DNA of 64,000 nt from Lachnoclostridium sp. An181 (GCF_002160325.1 NZ_NFKJ01000002.1:186001-250000), one strand, 5' to 3'; positions 17,717-26,807 are shown, numbered from the stretch's first letter. Numbers and translations: made by a program. The notes: generated from the sequence alone by a model not told the origin.

Positions 17717-18494
17717 CGTTGCAAAAAACCACCTGTTCTAACAAATTGACAGCGTCTTCATCCGGCAGACAGGAAAGCTCGTACACATCCGTCCCGCTAA
17801 GCAGGTGATCCAAAGTTTTCAGGCACAATTCGATTCCATTTTCCAGCCACTGTGGATAAAACACATTGCCGGAGACTTCTTTTACTTTTTCGAATCCCTC
17901 CAGTTTCCGTATAGAATTTCCTTTTGCCTGCTTAAGTACAATCAGCGCTTTTACCGGAACATTTGCATTTTCACAATACGGCGAAGAACCATGCCAAGGG
18001 GAGCCCCATCCCAAGAATTCTGTTTCTTTTTCCTGCACAAAAACAATGTCTCCATTGATGATCTTTGCTCCGCGGTATTTGCTCCACAACTCCGCCTGGG
18101 TTGTCTTTCCAATGCCGGATGGGCCAAGGAAAAGGATGCCTTTTCCTTGGAAATCAATAAGAGAGCTGTGGAGCTGGATGATATGACGCTGAACAGCGTG
18201 GGTGTAGAAAGCCTGAAGCAAGAGGATTTTCGCCTCTTCCTCCGATTTTTTGTAGATAGTGATTTGTTTCCAGTCCTTGTCAGCCAGCAGATAACTTTGA
18301 TTGTAAAGAATTAAATGTTTCATGTTTTCCGGAATTTCAAAATGAATAATCTGTTGATTATCGGTTAATATAGCAGGTGATTCTTGAATTCCAAAAACAT
18401 TCTGAGGGCATGCTCCGTCTACCAAAAACATATTATTTATATATAACAATTTAGTTTCAGCCTCAAACTTAATATCCACAATTTTATAAAACAT
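17700..18494 (-). CDS. HPr kinase-like P-loop protein
   Basis: The 264 residues contain GILFLGPSGIGKTTQAELW, a Walker A of the HprK/PEP-carboxykinase-like fold, near residue 120, followed by KIINGDIVFV and GWGSPWHGSSPYC, which match the HprK-like kinases found in peptide-modification clusters (PadeK/ThcoK type). Those kinases phosphorylate a side chain of a precursor peptide. The regular HPr kinase has an N-terminal domain absent here. It sits between the unrecognised 118-residue gene and an exporter. Kinase activity and target are inferred. Confidence 0.8.
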   Translation of the reverse strand: MFYKIVDIKFEAETKLLYINNMFLVDGACPQNVFGIQESPAILTDNQQIIHFEIPENMKHLILYNQSYLLADKDWKQITIYKKSEEEAKILLLQAFYTHAVQRHIIQLHSSLIDFQGKGILFLGPSGIGKTTQAELWSKYRGAKIINGDIVFVQEKETEFLGWGSPWHGSSPYCENANVPVKALIVLKQAKGNSIRKLEGFEKVKEVSGNVFYPQWLENGIELCLKTLDHLLSGTDVYELSCLPDEDAVNLLEQVVFCNDAKKD

Positions 18495-18505
18495 CTATTT
18501 CTCCA

Positions 18506-18862
18506 CTAACCAGGCATGGATATGCATCCTTTGGTATAATATTCACTATGCATTAATTTATAACAGAAATCTGTCACTCCAAGCTCCCCGGCTCTAGTTA
18601 TCCATGTAGCAAAAATATCATTTAAGTTTCCATGTCTGTTATAGTGATTTACTATATCTTGCTCATTTGTTATTCCTGCATATCCTTGAAATGGATTTCC
18701 AGGTTCATCTAAACACCAACTTATCCCTGTAAACCCACCACCTTCTCCAGCAGAAACCTCATATGTCAAATAATATCCACTTGTTGTATCCGCATCGGAA
18801 GGTATCACCGCTCTAGCAGTCACACTGTTAGCCTCAACCGGCACATAAACGGTATCCATCAT
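18506..18862 (-). CDS. Unrecognised 118-residue protein in the radical SAM operon
   Basis: I do not recognise it. The ATG at 18862 overlaps the radical SAM stop (ATGA), with GGAGAGTGGAG as ribosome site; a second ATG follows at once. The protein starts MMDTVYVPVEANSVTARAV, has a Gly-rich middle (GEGGGFTGISWC), and ends FCYKLMHSEYY..KGCISMPG, with three Cys in all. No signal peptide or membrane helix is seen. Its place between a maturase and a kinase suggests either a modified substrate with a long leader or a partner protein; neither can be shown. Confidence 0.7.
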   Translation of the reverse strand: MMDTVYVPVEANSVTARAVIPSDADTTSGYYLTYEVSAGEGGGFTGISWCLDEPGNPFQGYAGITNEQDIVNHYNRHGNLNDIFATWITRAGELGVTDFCYKLMHSEYYTKGCISMPG

Positions 18863-19926
18863 AATCTCCACTCTCCTTTTTCTTCATCATAATACTGTTT
18901 GATTCTATTGCAAAATTCTTCTCTAACATGATGCGGACTTCCGCACTCTGATGTCAGTGTCGCCGCACATTTCACACAAGCCTTCTGAACATTACAACTT
19001 TTACATTCTTCCGGCCACTCCAATTGCTCTTCATACTGCACCAAACTTTGCCAGGCATGGGGAAAGCCTTTTTCCCTAACTGAAATATTTGGTTCATTCA
19101 TAAAGCTGCAAAATCTCATCTTTCCATCCCAGGTGATCCAGTAACCAAGGCGGTAATCTTTACAATATGTACAGGGCTTTCCCTCTGGACTCACCACATC
19201 ATGTTCCAACAGATAACGAATTCTCTCTTTGTCTGTTTCCAGTACAATCCGTGAATCTGAAATCTCTTTATTATCACCCCCACGCACCGACAGCCGAATT
19301 CCTCCATTTGCCAGCCAAGGTAGCTGATTGACATATGCATAAAATGCCATCCTTTTGATATCATCTGCATTTTGCCGGACAATGGTACTCACAAGTTGTA
19401 CCGGAATCTTCATCTCTTTTAAAATTTGTATTCCTCTGTCCACTCTGGAAAATCCATTCTTCACCTTGCAAACCGCCTCATAAATCTCATTGTTTGAGCC
19501 ATAAAGTGTAATCTTTACACTCCGCGGCGGATATTCTTCCAGCAATGTTCTATACTGTTCTATCATGGAAGCATTTGTCTGCAATGTAATAAAAAATCCC
19601 ATCCTTGACACGGCTTTATAGATTTCTTCAAATTCCGGATGAAGAAAAGGCTCCCCTCCGGTAATACAAAGCCAAGTGGTCCCTGCCTCTTTTGCCTCCT
19701 TGGCAATCTGAATCCACTCTTTCGCCGTAAGTTCCTTCCCTTGCTTTGCAATCTCTTCTTCTTTTAAATGTACATAACACATCCGGCACTGAAAATTACA
19801 TCTGGGTGTCAATTCAAAGGTACCGGAAATGGGAATTGCTTTTGCAAAAGCCTCCTCCCACACTGCTTTATAAAACGGATCCAGCCATTCCATTCTCCTG
19901 CAGGCTGGTTCATACTCATATGCCAT
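18859..19926 (-). CDS. Radical SAM/SPASM-domain peptide maturase
   Basis: The 355 residues have the radical SAM cluster site CNFQCRMC (CxxxCxxC) near residue 43, the ITGGEPFLHP stretch, and a C-terminal Cys-rich SPASM-like region: CTYCKDY, RFCSFMNEPN, CKSCNVQKACVKC, CGSPHH and a final C. Such enzymes use S-adenosylmethionine radicals to install thioether, C-C or epimer changes on peptides. It lies 5 bases after a PqqD-like gene, the usual recognition partner. The chemistry here is unknown. Confidence 0.92.
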   Translation of the reverse strand: MAYEYEPACRRMEWLDPFYKAVWEEAFAKAIPISGTFELTPRCNFQCRMCYVHLKEEEIAKQGKELTAKEWIQIAKEAKEAGTTWLCITGGEPFLHPEFEEIYKAVSRMGFFITLQTNASMIEQYRTLLEEYPPRSVKITLYGSNNEIYEAVCKVKNGFSRVDRGIQILKEMKIPVQLVSTIVRQNADDIKRMAFYAYVNQLPWLANGGIRLSVRGGDNKEISDSRIVLETDKERIRYLLEHDVVSPEGKPCTYCKDYRLGYWITWDGKMRFCSFMNEPNISVREKGFPHAWQSLVQYEEQLEWPEECKSCNVQKACVKCAATLTSECGSPHHVREEFCNRIKQYYDEEKGEWRL

Positions 19927-19931
19927 TCATA

Positions 19932-20252
19932 TCATCCCCTTTTAACAGGTAATTTTACAAATGTCTTTCCACGGGCTACTCCATCATCTAAAATATTATT
20001 TCGCTGTAATGTCTGAATAAATTTTTTAATATCCAGGGACGCTACCTCCTTGGTCACACCACTGTAATGCTCCAGTATCCGCTCCACTAAATCCTCTTCT
20101 TCAAATTCATTTTCCTGCATATATTCCCAAAGATATGCGGCTGAAGAAGAAATGTAGACAATGGATGTCACTTCCTGTACCCTCTTTCCTGTCGGCACAA
20201 CCACATACTGCCCGGCCACTTCCCGTAACACAAGACCATCTTTTAATTTCAT
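19932..20252 (-). CDS. PqqD family RiPP recognition element protein
   Basis: The 106-residue protein has the PqqD winged-helix pattern: KDGLVLREVAGQYVVVPTGK at the start, an SSAAYLWEYM helix, ERILEHYSG, and a final helix (SLDIKKFIQTLQRNNIL). PqqD-like domains bind leader peptides of precursors and present them to maturases. It is followed at 5 bases by the radical SAM gene. It also has a basic C-terminal extension absent from the shorter homologue at 26532. Confidence 0.88.
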   Translation of the reverse strand: MKLKDGLVLREVAGQYVVVPTGKRVQEVTSIVYISSSAAYLWEYMQENEFEEEDLVERILEHYSGVTKEVASLDIKKFIQTLQRNNILDDGVARGKTFVKLPVKRG

Positions 20253-20271
20253 CTGTACCGCCCCTTCACTT

Positions 20272-21321
20272 TTATTTATTATAGAGAACCTTCCTCAAAT
20301 ATTCCTGGTTCTTCTCCAAATCTGGTATCAGTACCATCATTTCTCTGACAACTGCGGACTGATAAGCTCCGTCTACAGGGATTCGGTAACTCTCTGCTGT
20401 TTGAACATGCATATTCACCACTTCCCATGCATAACCGAGAATCTGGCCATTTGACAGATCCGTGGTAATATGCGGCAAAAGCTGATTGATCGTTTCCACT
20501 GTCTTCGCAGGGCTTGTCTGTTTCATTTTTTCAAACAATGCAAGCAGTATCTGCCTTTGCCGGTCTGTCCTTTCATAATCGGAGTTTCCTACATAACGGA
20601 TTCTTGCATACGCAAGCGCCTGCTCTCCAGTCAAATTGTAAATTCCAGCTCCTAGATTCTCTGAATTTTCATTCTTCCAATTCCCGGAAGACTGATTTAA
20701 ATGGTCTGCCTCAGCCTGATTCAGCTCTACAGCCACGCCCCCCAAAATATCGATGGCATCTTCAAATCCCTGAAAATCTACCTCTACATTCCCATCCACA
20801 TGAATCCCGAAATTTTTCTCGATCGTACTGTCCAGAAGACTCATGCCTCCAAATGCATAGGCAGCATTGATACGGTTGTCGCTGTACCCCGGAATCTGAA
20901 CATACAAATCTCTCATAAAAGAAGTGAGCATCACTTTTTTTTCTTTTTTATTGAATGTTGCCAATATCATGGAATCCGAGCGCTGCCGTCCCTGCCCTTC
21001 TCTTTTATCCTGACCGATCAGCATAATGTTCACAACATCTTTATCCTGCATGACAGTCTTATCTGCATCTTTCCAGATAATATCTTTTTCATCCACCCTT
21101 GGCACATCGTCTGGAAGGTTTGTATCTTTCTCAAAGCTCTCCTCCTCCCTTGCGATCCTGTCTTCCTCGCCAACTTTATTGACACGGTTTAGTGTCAAAA
21201 GCAATGCAGTGGAGGCACATCCAATGACAACTATGCACACTGCAAAAACAGCGATCAATATTTTCACCGCCAAAGGCAGTTTTTTTCTTCTTTTATTATC
21301 TATATTCTCGTTTTTCTCCAT
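20272..21321 (-). CDS. LytR-CpsA-Psr (LCP) family protein
   Basis: LCP enzymes transfer polymers from lipid carriers to peptidoglycan outside the membrane. The 349 residues show a cytoplasmic Lys-rich head, one membrane helix (about 18-37), and the LCP domain with NIMLIGQDKREGQGRQRSDSM, TSFMRDLYVQIPGY, INAAYAFGG, LNQAEADHLNQ and ALAYARIRY, the Arg/Asp residues of the active site. It is first in the operon before PqqD and the radical SAM enzyme (20-base gap), which is an unusual partner for peptide-modification genes. Confidence 0.92.
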   Translation of the reverse strand: MEKNENIDNKRRKKLPLAVKILIAVFAVCIVVIGCASTALLLTLNRVNKVGEEDRIAREEESFEKDTNLPDDVPRVDEKDIIWKDADKTVMQDKDVVNIMLIGQDKREGQGRQRSDSMILATFNKKEKKVMLTSFMRDLYVQIPGYSDNRINAAYAFGGMSLLDSTIEKNFGIHVDGNVEVDFQGFEDAIDILGGVAVELNQAEADHLNQSSGNWKNENSENLGAGIYNLTGEQALAYARIRYVGNSDYERTDRQRQILLALFEKMKQTSPAKTVETINQLLPHITTDLSNGQILGYAWEVVNMHVQTAESYRIPVDGAYQSAVVREMMVLIPDLEKNQEYLRKVLYNK

Positions 21322-21570
21322 TTGTCTTCTCTCCTGGTTTCTACAGTTTCTTTTTCAAATAGGATACTCCATTTAACAAGTTTCTATTAACCTTTTACTA
21401 AAACAACTCATGCGTATGCAGCTATCCGGGATTCTATACTGCCTTTCTACGGTTTCCTATATTTCTCCACAATTATACTTTCCCTGTTGTGTATATATTA
21501 TATCATACTGCCAAAATAATGGTATATTTTTTGTATTACTTTGTTATTTTGATATCTATATTTGACTATA
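21322..21570 (-). promoter_or_regulatory. Leader region with extended -10 promoter for the LCP/radical SAM operon
   Basis: This gene-free stretch contains on the minus strand TGATATAAT (TATAAT at 21502-21497), an extended -10 hexamer; the -35 is poor. The leader to the LCP start would be about 170 bases and AT-rich. The same TGATATAAT form occurs before the short peptide at 24760 and before the SPKTG protein at 30318. Nothing else clear is seen here. Confidence 0.5.
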
Positions 21571-21623
21571 AAAATCGACCCCTAAAAGTTAAATCTTCAG
21601 TCTAACTTTTAGGGGTCGATTTT
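21571..21623. terminator. Perfect 21-bp palindromic terminator
   Basis: AAAATCGACCCCTAAAAGTTA (21571-21591) pairs without mismatch with its reverse complement at 21603-21623 around an 11-base loop. T-rich sequence follows on both strands. It lies 59 bases after the stop of the large repeat protein and separates two minus-strand units. Confidence 0.85.
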
Positions 21624-21681
21624 CATTTTTCTTACTCTTTGCCAAGACCTGTTATTTAATAACTATTAAAAACATTTCTCT

Positions 21682-24552
21682 CTAGTACACATTAACATCC
21701 ACAGCAGCTAAATCCATTTTCTGTGTCACTTGTTCATCATAAGTAACATGCTCTGGTTCACTAAACACAAGAACACTATATTCACCTACTGTCAGCTCAA
21801 TCCATCCAGCTCCCCATCGGTCAAGTGGATTATTAGAATATTTACTCAATCCAATTGATTGACCATTGATCTCTGATGGAGCAAGAGTTCTGTTTCTATA
21901 GTAATTACTCAACTGTTTTCCTGCCACATTATTGACGATTGTCAAGCCCGGATTCTCAGTTCTATCACGCTCCATGATTGCCTTCTGTATCTCTTTATCT
22001 GTTGTATCAATATTCTCTTTTGTCGGAGCATACAAAGTTCCATATCCGGTTATACGAACTGCAGACTCATACTCTTCTGAAATCTCTTCAACAAATGAGA
22101 AAAGGGTCTCATAAGTCACTACATATTCTTCATCCTCGTTTACAACTTCGTTACCTTTTGTAACAATACTCATCAGTTTATCAAAAACTGGTGTCCAAGT
22201 TGCTTTCAGGGTTGTCTCATTTCTGAGCATATCCTCCGTAATTTCAGTTACCGGGATACCCTCTGCATCGACCCATTTATCAAATGCATAAACCTGGCTA
22301 TTATTTTGAACATCCTTAACTTTCGCACTTGATGTTCCAATATCACTGATTGTATAAACTACATCTTCCGAGTTATCATATTTATCATCCACATAGTGTA
22401 CGACTATTGGTTTTTCAGAAGTAATAACCTCTATTTGCAGATTATCTGTGACGTTATTTTTTGTGTAGACACCATTTACTGCTGAAACTTCTTCGCCATT
22501 TATAGCCACCTGATCAATCTGGTAAAACTCATCTGCTTCTACAGTAAACTGATAGCTGCCATCGTATTTGATACCATCCGCTGTTTCTGATACATTCTTC
22601 ACTGTTGCATGGTCTGTTTCATCATTTAAAACTGTTACGCTAAATGTCTGATCCTTGATTCCCGTTACCACAATAGTGAGATCCTCATTCACGGTCACAT
22701 TATAATACCCGTTGTCATCTTTTTCCACATATGTAGTACCGCTCTTTCCTACTGCCTCTACTTTTGCATTACTTATGTCATATCCCAGCTCTGGTTTCAG
22801 ACTGAATGTAAATGTGTCACCGGCATGTACTTCCGTACTCTCTGTAGTACTCAATTCAAACCCTGTTCCCTGTTTCAGTGTGACATTGTAAATATTTCTT
22901 TCCACATTTGCAACTGATACAACCTGATCTTTATCAACACTTGAAATTTTATAAACACCATTTTCCGGAGAGATAACAACAGAATTTACTTCCACAATTG
23001 GTTTTGATTCATTATAATTTTTGTCAAGTTCAATTTTAAAGGTAAAATCACTTCCCCAAGGTATCGTCGTATTCTCTAATTCTTCTCCCTCTTCAGATAC
23101 ATAGCGGAATCCCTCTCCAGAATTCAAAATAATCTGCTGTGTTTTTAAAGAGCCATTCTCAATACGAATCGTTGTATTTGCTGTAATCCCTGAAAGGATA
23201 TACATACCGTTTTCCCCGACCGCCTCACATGTTCCATTTGAAACCGTTACTGTAGGATTGTTATATCCTTCTTCCGGATTTACATAAAAGGTATAGTTTT
23301 CTCCATACTCTACTGCTTTTGGGCCTGCCTGCAAACTATAATGTTTTTCCCCTGGCTCTTCGTATGTGATGTTATATTGTTCCTTTGTTACTTCAACACG
23401 TACAATCTGGTCTTCCACAATATTTCCAATTGTATATACACCACCTACTCCACTAACCAACAATTTGTTGTTGGCAGTTACATCCTTTATAACATATCCC
23501 TCTGCAGGCTTTACTTTAAAGGAGACAGAACCATTATATCCTACTTCCTGAGTTGTTTTGAAGGCAATGCTTTGAATATCTTCAAATGTATATTCTCCGT
23601 TGTCGCTGTCTATAAAGTTTACCTGATAATGAATCGTTTCACCTGCAGTCACTGTTATCTTCACATCTCCAGTCACAGGTCCATAAGAATAAAAACCATT
23701 CGCTCCATTCACCTGTTGACCATTGACCTTTACCACAGGTTCCTCATATCCATTTTGTGGCACAACATAAAACTGTATATTTTCTCCATAGGACACTGTA
23801 GATGAGCCAACCAGACTAAAAGTATATGCATTTGTCGACTCCGGAACAGTAATTGTATATGTCTGCGGTTTTACTTCGATTGTTAATTGGGTATCTCTTG
23901 TGATAGGTTTTGTCGTTACTTCATATATAGTATCATCTGTACTCTCTTCATTTTTAATCTCGTTAATATTAAGCGATTCACCATTTTGTTTTACTACTAA
24001 GGAATTCTTGAATTTATCCTTAAGACTTACTGTAAAAGACACCTGTTCATTGGCATTTACTTCTCTTATTTCACCTGCTGTCGCACCACCGCCAATGATA
24101 TATTCATCACTATTATTTGGCCATGTAACAGTATATTTCTCAATTCCTTTTTGTGCGGACATATTTATGGTTCCATCTAAATCGGTAAGATCTACCATTA
24201 TCCACCAATAGGAACCATCCTCTTCCACATATACCGCCTCTTCATTCCCTTCTATAGAAAATATTGGCTGTTCTTCCGCTTTAACATAAAAGTCAACAAA
24301 ATCACCAAAAGAATCACCTTTTCCTGTAAGAACATACGAATCATTTTCTTTAGAAATATTATATTCTCCTTTTCCACCAGCTCCCATTGGCCTTTTTACA
24401 TCATCATAATATGTTACCCCATCCAAAATCGGAATTACAATCTTCTCCACATCTGCCGGTGCTGCTACACTTTTCTTAGCAGGCGTCTGTACTGCCGTCA
24501 AACACAATGCCACTACACAGACAAATGCAAGTACTTTTTTCCATATTTTCAT
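21682..24552 (-). CDS. Large secreted repeat protein with bacterial repeat (InlB B-like) modules
   Basis: The 956 residues begin with a signal peptide (KVLAFVCVVALCLTAVQT, then an AAPAD cleavage region). A unique N-terminal domain follows, then about seven repeats of roughly 70 residues of the form Y-x-I/V-T...V-x-Y-G-E-N/D-x-x-F-x-V-x-P-x-x-G-Y, each ending in a turn plus a short VTGDVKITV-like strand. Near residue 770 an FDKWVDAEG..ATW segment resembles an InlB B-repeat. No LPXTG motif or C-terminal membrane anchor is present. It sits 39 bases after a small peptide gene and shares its promoter. Confidence 0.85.
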   Translation of the reverse strand: MKIWKKVLAFVCVVALCLTAVQTPAKKSVAAPADVEKIVIPILDGVTYYDDVKRPMGAGGKGEYNISKENDSYVLTGKGDSFGDFVDFYVKAEEQPIFSIEGNEEAVYVEEDGSYWWIMVDLTDLDGTINMSAQKGIEKYTVTWPNNSDEYIIGGGATAGEIREVNANEQVSFTVSLKDKFKNSLVVKQNGESLNINEIKNEESTDDTIYEVTTKPITRDTQLTIEVKPQTYTITVPESTNAYTFSLVGSSTVSYGENIQFYVVPQNGYEEPVVKVNGQQVNGANGFYSYGPVTGDVKITVTAGETIHYQVNFIDSDNGEYTFEDIQSIAFKTTQEVGYNGSVSFKVKPAEGYVIKDVTANNKLLVSGVGGVYTIGNIVEDQIVRVEVTKEQYNITYEEPGEKHYSLQAGPKAVEYGENYTFYVNPEEGYNNPTVTVSNGTCEAVGENGMYILSGITANTTIRIENGSLKTQQIILNSGEGFRYVSEEGEELENTTIPWGSDFTFKIELDKNYNESKPIVEVNSVVISPENGVYKISSVDKDQVVSVANVERNIYNVTLKQGTGFELSTTESTEVHAGDTFTFSLKPELGYDISNAKVEAVGKSGTTYVEKDDNGYYNVTVNEDLTIVVTGIKDQTFSVTVLNDETDHATVKNVSETADGIKYDGSYQFTVEADEFYQIDQVAINGEEVSAVNGVYTKNNVTDNLQIEVITSEKPIVVHYVDDKYDNSEDVVYTISDIGTSSAKVKDVQNNSQVYAFDKWVDAEGIPVTEITEDMLRNETTLKATWTPVFDKLMSIVTKGNEVVNEDEEYVVTYETLFSFVEEISEEYESAVRITGYGTLYAPTKENIDTTDKEIQKAIMERDRTENPGLTIVNNVAGKQLSNYYRNRTLAPSEINGQSIGLSKYSNNPLDRWGAGWIELTVGEYSVLVFSEPEHVTYDEQVTQKMDLAAVDVNVY

Positions 24553-24591
24553 CTTTTTCGTTTCTCCTTTCCTTGATCGTACAGCGATCCC

Positions 24592-24717
24592 TTATTCAAA
24601 TTCATCCGCTCCGCCGTCATCAATGCCGCCAAACCCTGTAGAGTCGGAAGCCATATTGATTTCCTCAAATTTCCACACCTTTACTTCAGGTGCCTCATAT
24701 CTCTCTTTTTTCTCCAA
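24592..24717 (-). CDS. Short peptide with YxxP motif, candidate RiPP precursor
   Basis: A 41-residue ORF with a TTG start; AGGAGG lies 7 bases upstream, close to ideal. The first part, MEKKERYEAPEVKVWKF, carries the YxxPxV motif that PqqD-like proteins bind in lasso-type leaders. The last part is Gly- and Asp-rich (GFGGIDDGGADEFE). An extended -10 promoter lies 43 bases upstream and the repeat protein gene follows by 39 bases. It has no Cys. It could be a precursor peptide or simply a small protein; no lasso cyclase is encoded in the window. Confidence 0.6.
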   Translation of the reverse strand: MEKKERYEAPEVKVWKFEEINMASDSTGFGGIDDGGADEFE

Positions 24718-24759
24718 TTTTCTCCCTCCTTATAGGAATACTTGCCCAGCAACATATGT

Positions 24760-24765
24760 ATTATA
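24760..24765 (-). promoter_or_regulatory. Extended -10 promoter of the short peptide and repeat protein
   Basis: Minus strand TGATATAAT, with the TG of the extended -10 and TATAAT at 24765-24760. The -35 is weak. Bases 24766-24865, up to the ABC transporter stop, are AT-rich with no clear terminator, so read-through from the upstream ABC gene is possible. Confidence 0.55.
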
Positions 24766-24865
24766 TCACACTTGGGCGGAAAATTATATACTTTTTGTGT
24801 TAAATTAACGATTAATTCAGTTTATACTCGCTATCGCATTCTCCCCTTCTCGGTTTTTTTAACAA

Positions 24866-26548
24866 TTATATATCTTCTTTCACTTTCTTTTTCTCAATCC
24901 CCAGTACTTGATCGCAGTATTCTAATATAGCACTTCTGTGGGAGATGCAGAGAATTGTTTTGTTTTTCAGGTTTTTCAGGTTCTGTATCACCAGTTTTTC
25001 TGTATCCTGATCCAGGGCAGAGGTACACTCGTCCAGCAAAAGAATAGGCGCGTCTGCGATCAGAGCTCTGGCAATGGTGATGCGCTGAATCTGACCTTCA
25101 GACAGCCCAATCCCTCTCTCCAGCAAAACCGTGTCCAGTCCGTCAGGCAGTTTTTGTATTTCTTCCCATATACACGCCGCCTTTGCCGCCTGCTCGATTT
25201 CTTCTTTGCTGACATGCTCTCTTCCAAACACCAAATTTTCCCGTATAGTTCCAGACAGCACAAGGTTGCCCTGGGGAACATAAGAAAAAGCATTTCTCAC
25301 ACCTGGATTGACGCGGATACGAGAATTTTTACATTCCAAAAAGAGTTCTCCATTTTCCGGGTTCTGAATGCTGAGCATCAATTTCATCAACGAGCTTTTT
25401 CCTGCTCCGGACTCGCCCATGATCGCGGTAACCGTTCCTTTTGGAATAAAAAAGGAGACATCCTCCAGCACAGTCTCATCCTCGTCATACCGAAATGTGA
25501 TATGCTCGCCTTTGATTCCGAGGAATTCCTCCTGAAATGTTTTCATATCCCCGATCCGTTCACCGACCTTCTCAGTTTTAAGTTTCTCAATCTCCATTAA
25601 GCGCTCCGCTGATCCAAGCATGGAATAGTACTGCGGAATCAGTCCGGATATGTTTCGCATCGGGGAACGTATCTGGCTGATGATCTGCAAAAACGCTGTC
25701 AGCGTTCCAAAGGTAAAACGTCCGCTCACGATGCCAAATGCTCCCCACGCCAGTGCTGCATAGTATCCCACTGTAAATACGATGTATACACATGTATTGG
25801 TAAAGTTGGATACTGCATTTCTCTTCAGGCGTATCTTATAGTTTTCCCGGTGAAGATTGTCCAGTTTTTGATTGATGGCTGTTTCATTGGCAAAAGACTT
25901 GATAACGATCACATTTTCCAGGCACTCCTGTACAAAAGAACGCACTCTCCCGTTTGTCTCCTGCACCTGGCGGTGAAGATGACGGAAACGGGAACTGAAT
26001 ATTCTGCTGCCAGCAGCTACCACCCCGCCAAGGGCCATGACCAAACACGTAAACCTCCAGTCCATGACAAGCAATACACCAAGCCCTGCCAACAGTTTCG
26101 TCATCAGTGAAAGAGCCTGTGGAATCAAAAGTGTAATGCCATTGACTACAATGTCAACATCGCTTGTCATACGGTTGAGCAGTTCACCGGAATGAATCTT
26201 TTTCATGTCCTGATAATCCTTCTGTAATAATGACGCAAACAGCCTTCTCCTCATTTTCATCTCCAGCCTGCTGCTTACCCTCACTCTTACATTACTGTAT
26301 AGAATATTAAGCACACCCTGCAGGATGATCAATACAAAAACAGCACCTATCAGTATCTCGACACTTCCCTCTTTCGCCCCAGTTACAACGTCTATTAACC
26401 GGCTGGAGACAAGTGCAAGTATAATAAAGCTTGCCGACAGCATCATTCCCAGCACGGCAAGCCCCATCACATATCCGATCTGTTTTTTCTCATATTTCCA
26501 TAACCATTTAACCGGTCCCTGATTGTTCTTATTATTTTTCCAGCTCAT
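24866..26548 (-). CDS. ABC exporter, fused membrane and ATPase domains (second)
   Basis: A 560-residue half-exporter. The ATG at 26548 (MSWKNNKNN) has GGAG 6 bases upstream, inside the end of the PqqD gene, which it overlaps by 17 bases; longer frames are unlikely. Six membrane helices are followed by Walker A GESGAGKSS, signature LSEGQIQR and Walker B LLLDECTSALD. There is no peptidase domain. The overlap with a PqqD gene and the short peptide gene downstream suggest it exports a modified peptide (inference). Confidence 0.85.
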   Translation of the reverse strand: MSWKNNKNNQGPVKWLWKYEKKQIGYVMGLAVLGMMLSASFIILALVSSRLIDVVTGAKEGSVEILIGAVFVLIILQGVLNILYSNVRVRVSSRLEMKMRRRLFASLLQKDYQDMKKIHSGELLNRMTSDVDIVVNGITLLIPQALSLMTKLLAGLGVLLVMDWRFTCLVMALGGVVAAGSRIFSSRFRHLHRQVQETNGRVRSFVQECLENVIVIKSFANETAINQKLDNLHRENYKIRLKRNAVSNFTNTCVYIVFTVGYYAALAWGAFGIVSGRFTFGTLTAFLQIISQIRSPMRNISGLIPQYYSMLGSAERLMEIEKLKTEKVGERIGDMKTFQEEFLGIKGEHITFRYDEDETVLEDVSFFIPKGTVTAIMGESGAGKSSLMKLMLSIQNPENGELFLECKNSRIRVNPGVRNAFSYVPQGNLVLSGTIRENLVFGREHVSKEEIEQAAKAACIWEEIQKLPDGLDTVLLERGIGLSEGQIQRITIARALIADAPILLLDECTSALDQDTEKLVIQNLKNLKNKTILCISHRSAILEYCDQVLGIEKKKVKEDI

Positions 26549-26807
26549 CAATCGCTCCAACTTCTTTAAGACGGCCAAGAAATGTATCCAAATCCGCCCT
26601 TGCTTTTTCTTCTTTGACCTCATACCTTTCCAGCATGGTATATAAAATCTCGTCTTTTGACATCCCTTTTTCCAGACACTTCCAGATACATTCTCCGGTA
26701 CTGTTCAGATTCATCATACCTTTAAAAGTTTCTCTTGCTTTGCCAACAGCTACAATTACCGGAACATCCGCTACACGCCGCAGGATAAATCCTTCCCGAA
26801 TTCTCAT
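26532..26807 (-). CDS. PqqD family RiPP recognition element protein (second)
   Basis: The 91 residues match the PqqD fold: REGFILRRVADVPVIVAVGK, NLNSTGECIWKCLEKG, a YTMLERYEV helix pair and a DLDTFLGRLKEVGAI final helix. It lacks the C-terminal extension of the 19932 copy and differs in sequence, so the two may bind different leaders. It directly follows the NodB-like gene and overlaps the exporter at its end. The tight packing shows it is a real gene. Confidence 0.85.
   Translation of the reverse strand: MRIREGFILRRVADVPVIVAVGKARETFKGMMNLNSTGECIWKCLEKGMSKDEILYTMLERYEVKEEKARADLDTFLGRLKEVGAIDELEK

Noticed and set aside
24592-24717. Classical lasso peptide call for the short peptide
   Set aside because: No Thr at the expected penultimate leader position with a following Gly and ring Asp/Glu in a convincing register, and no cyclase or leader protease in the window.
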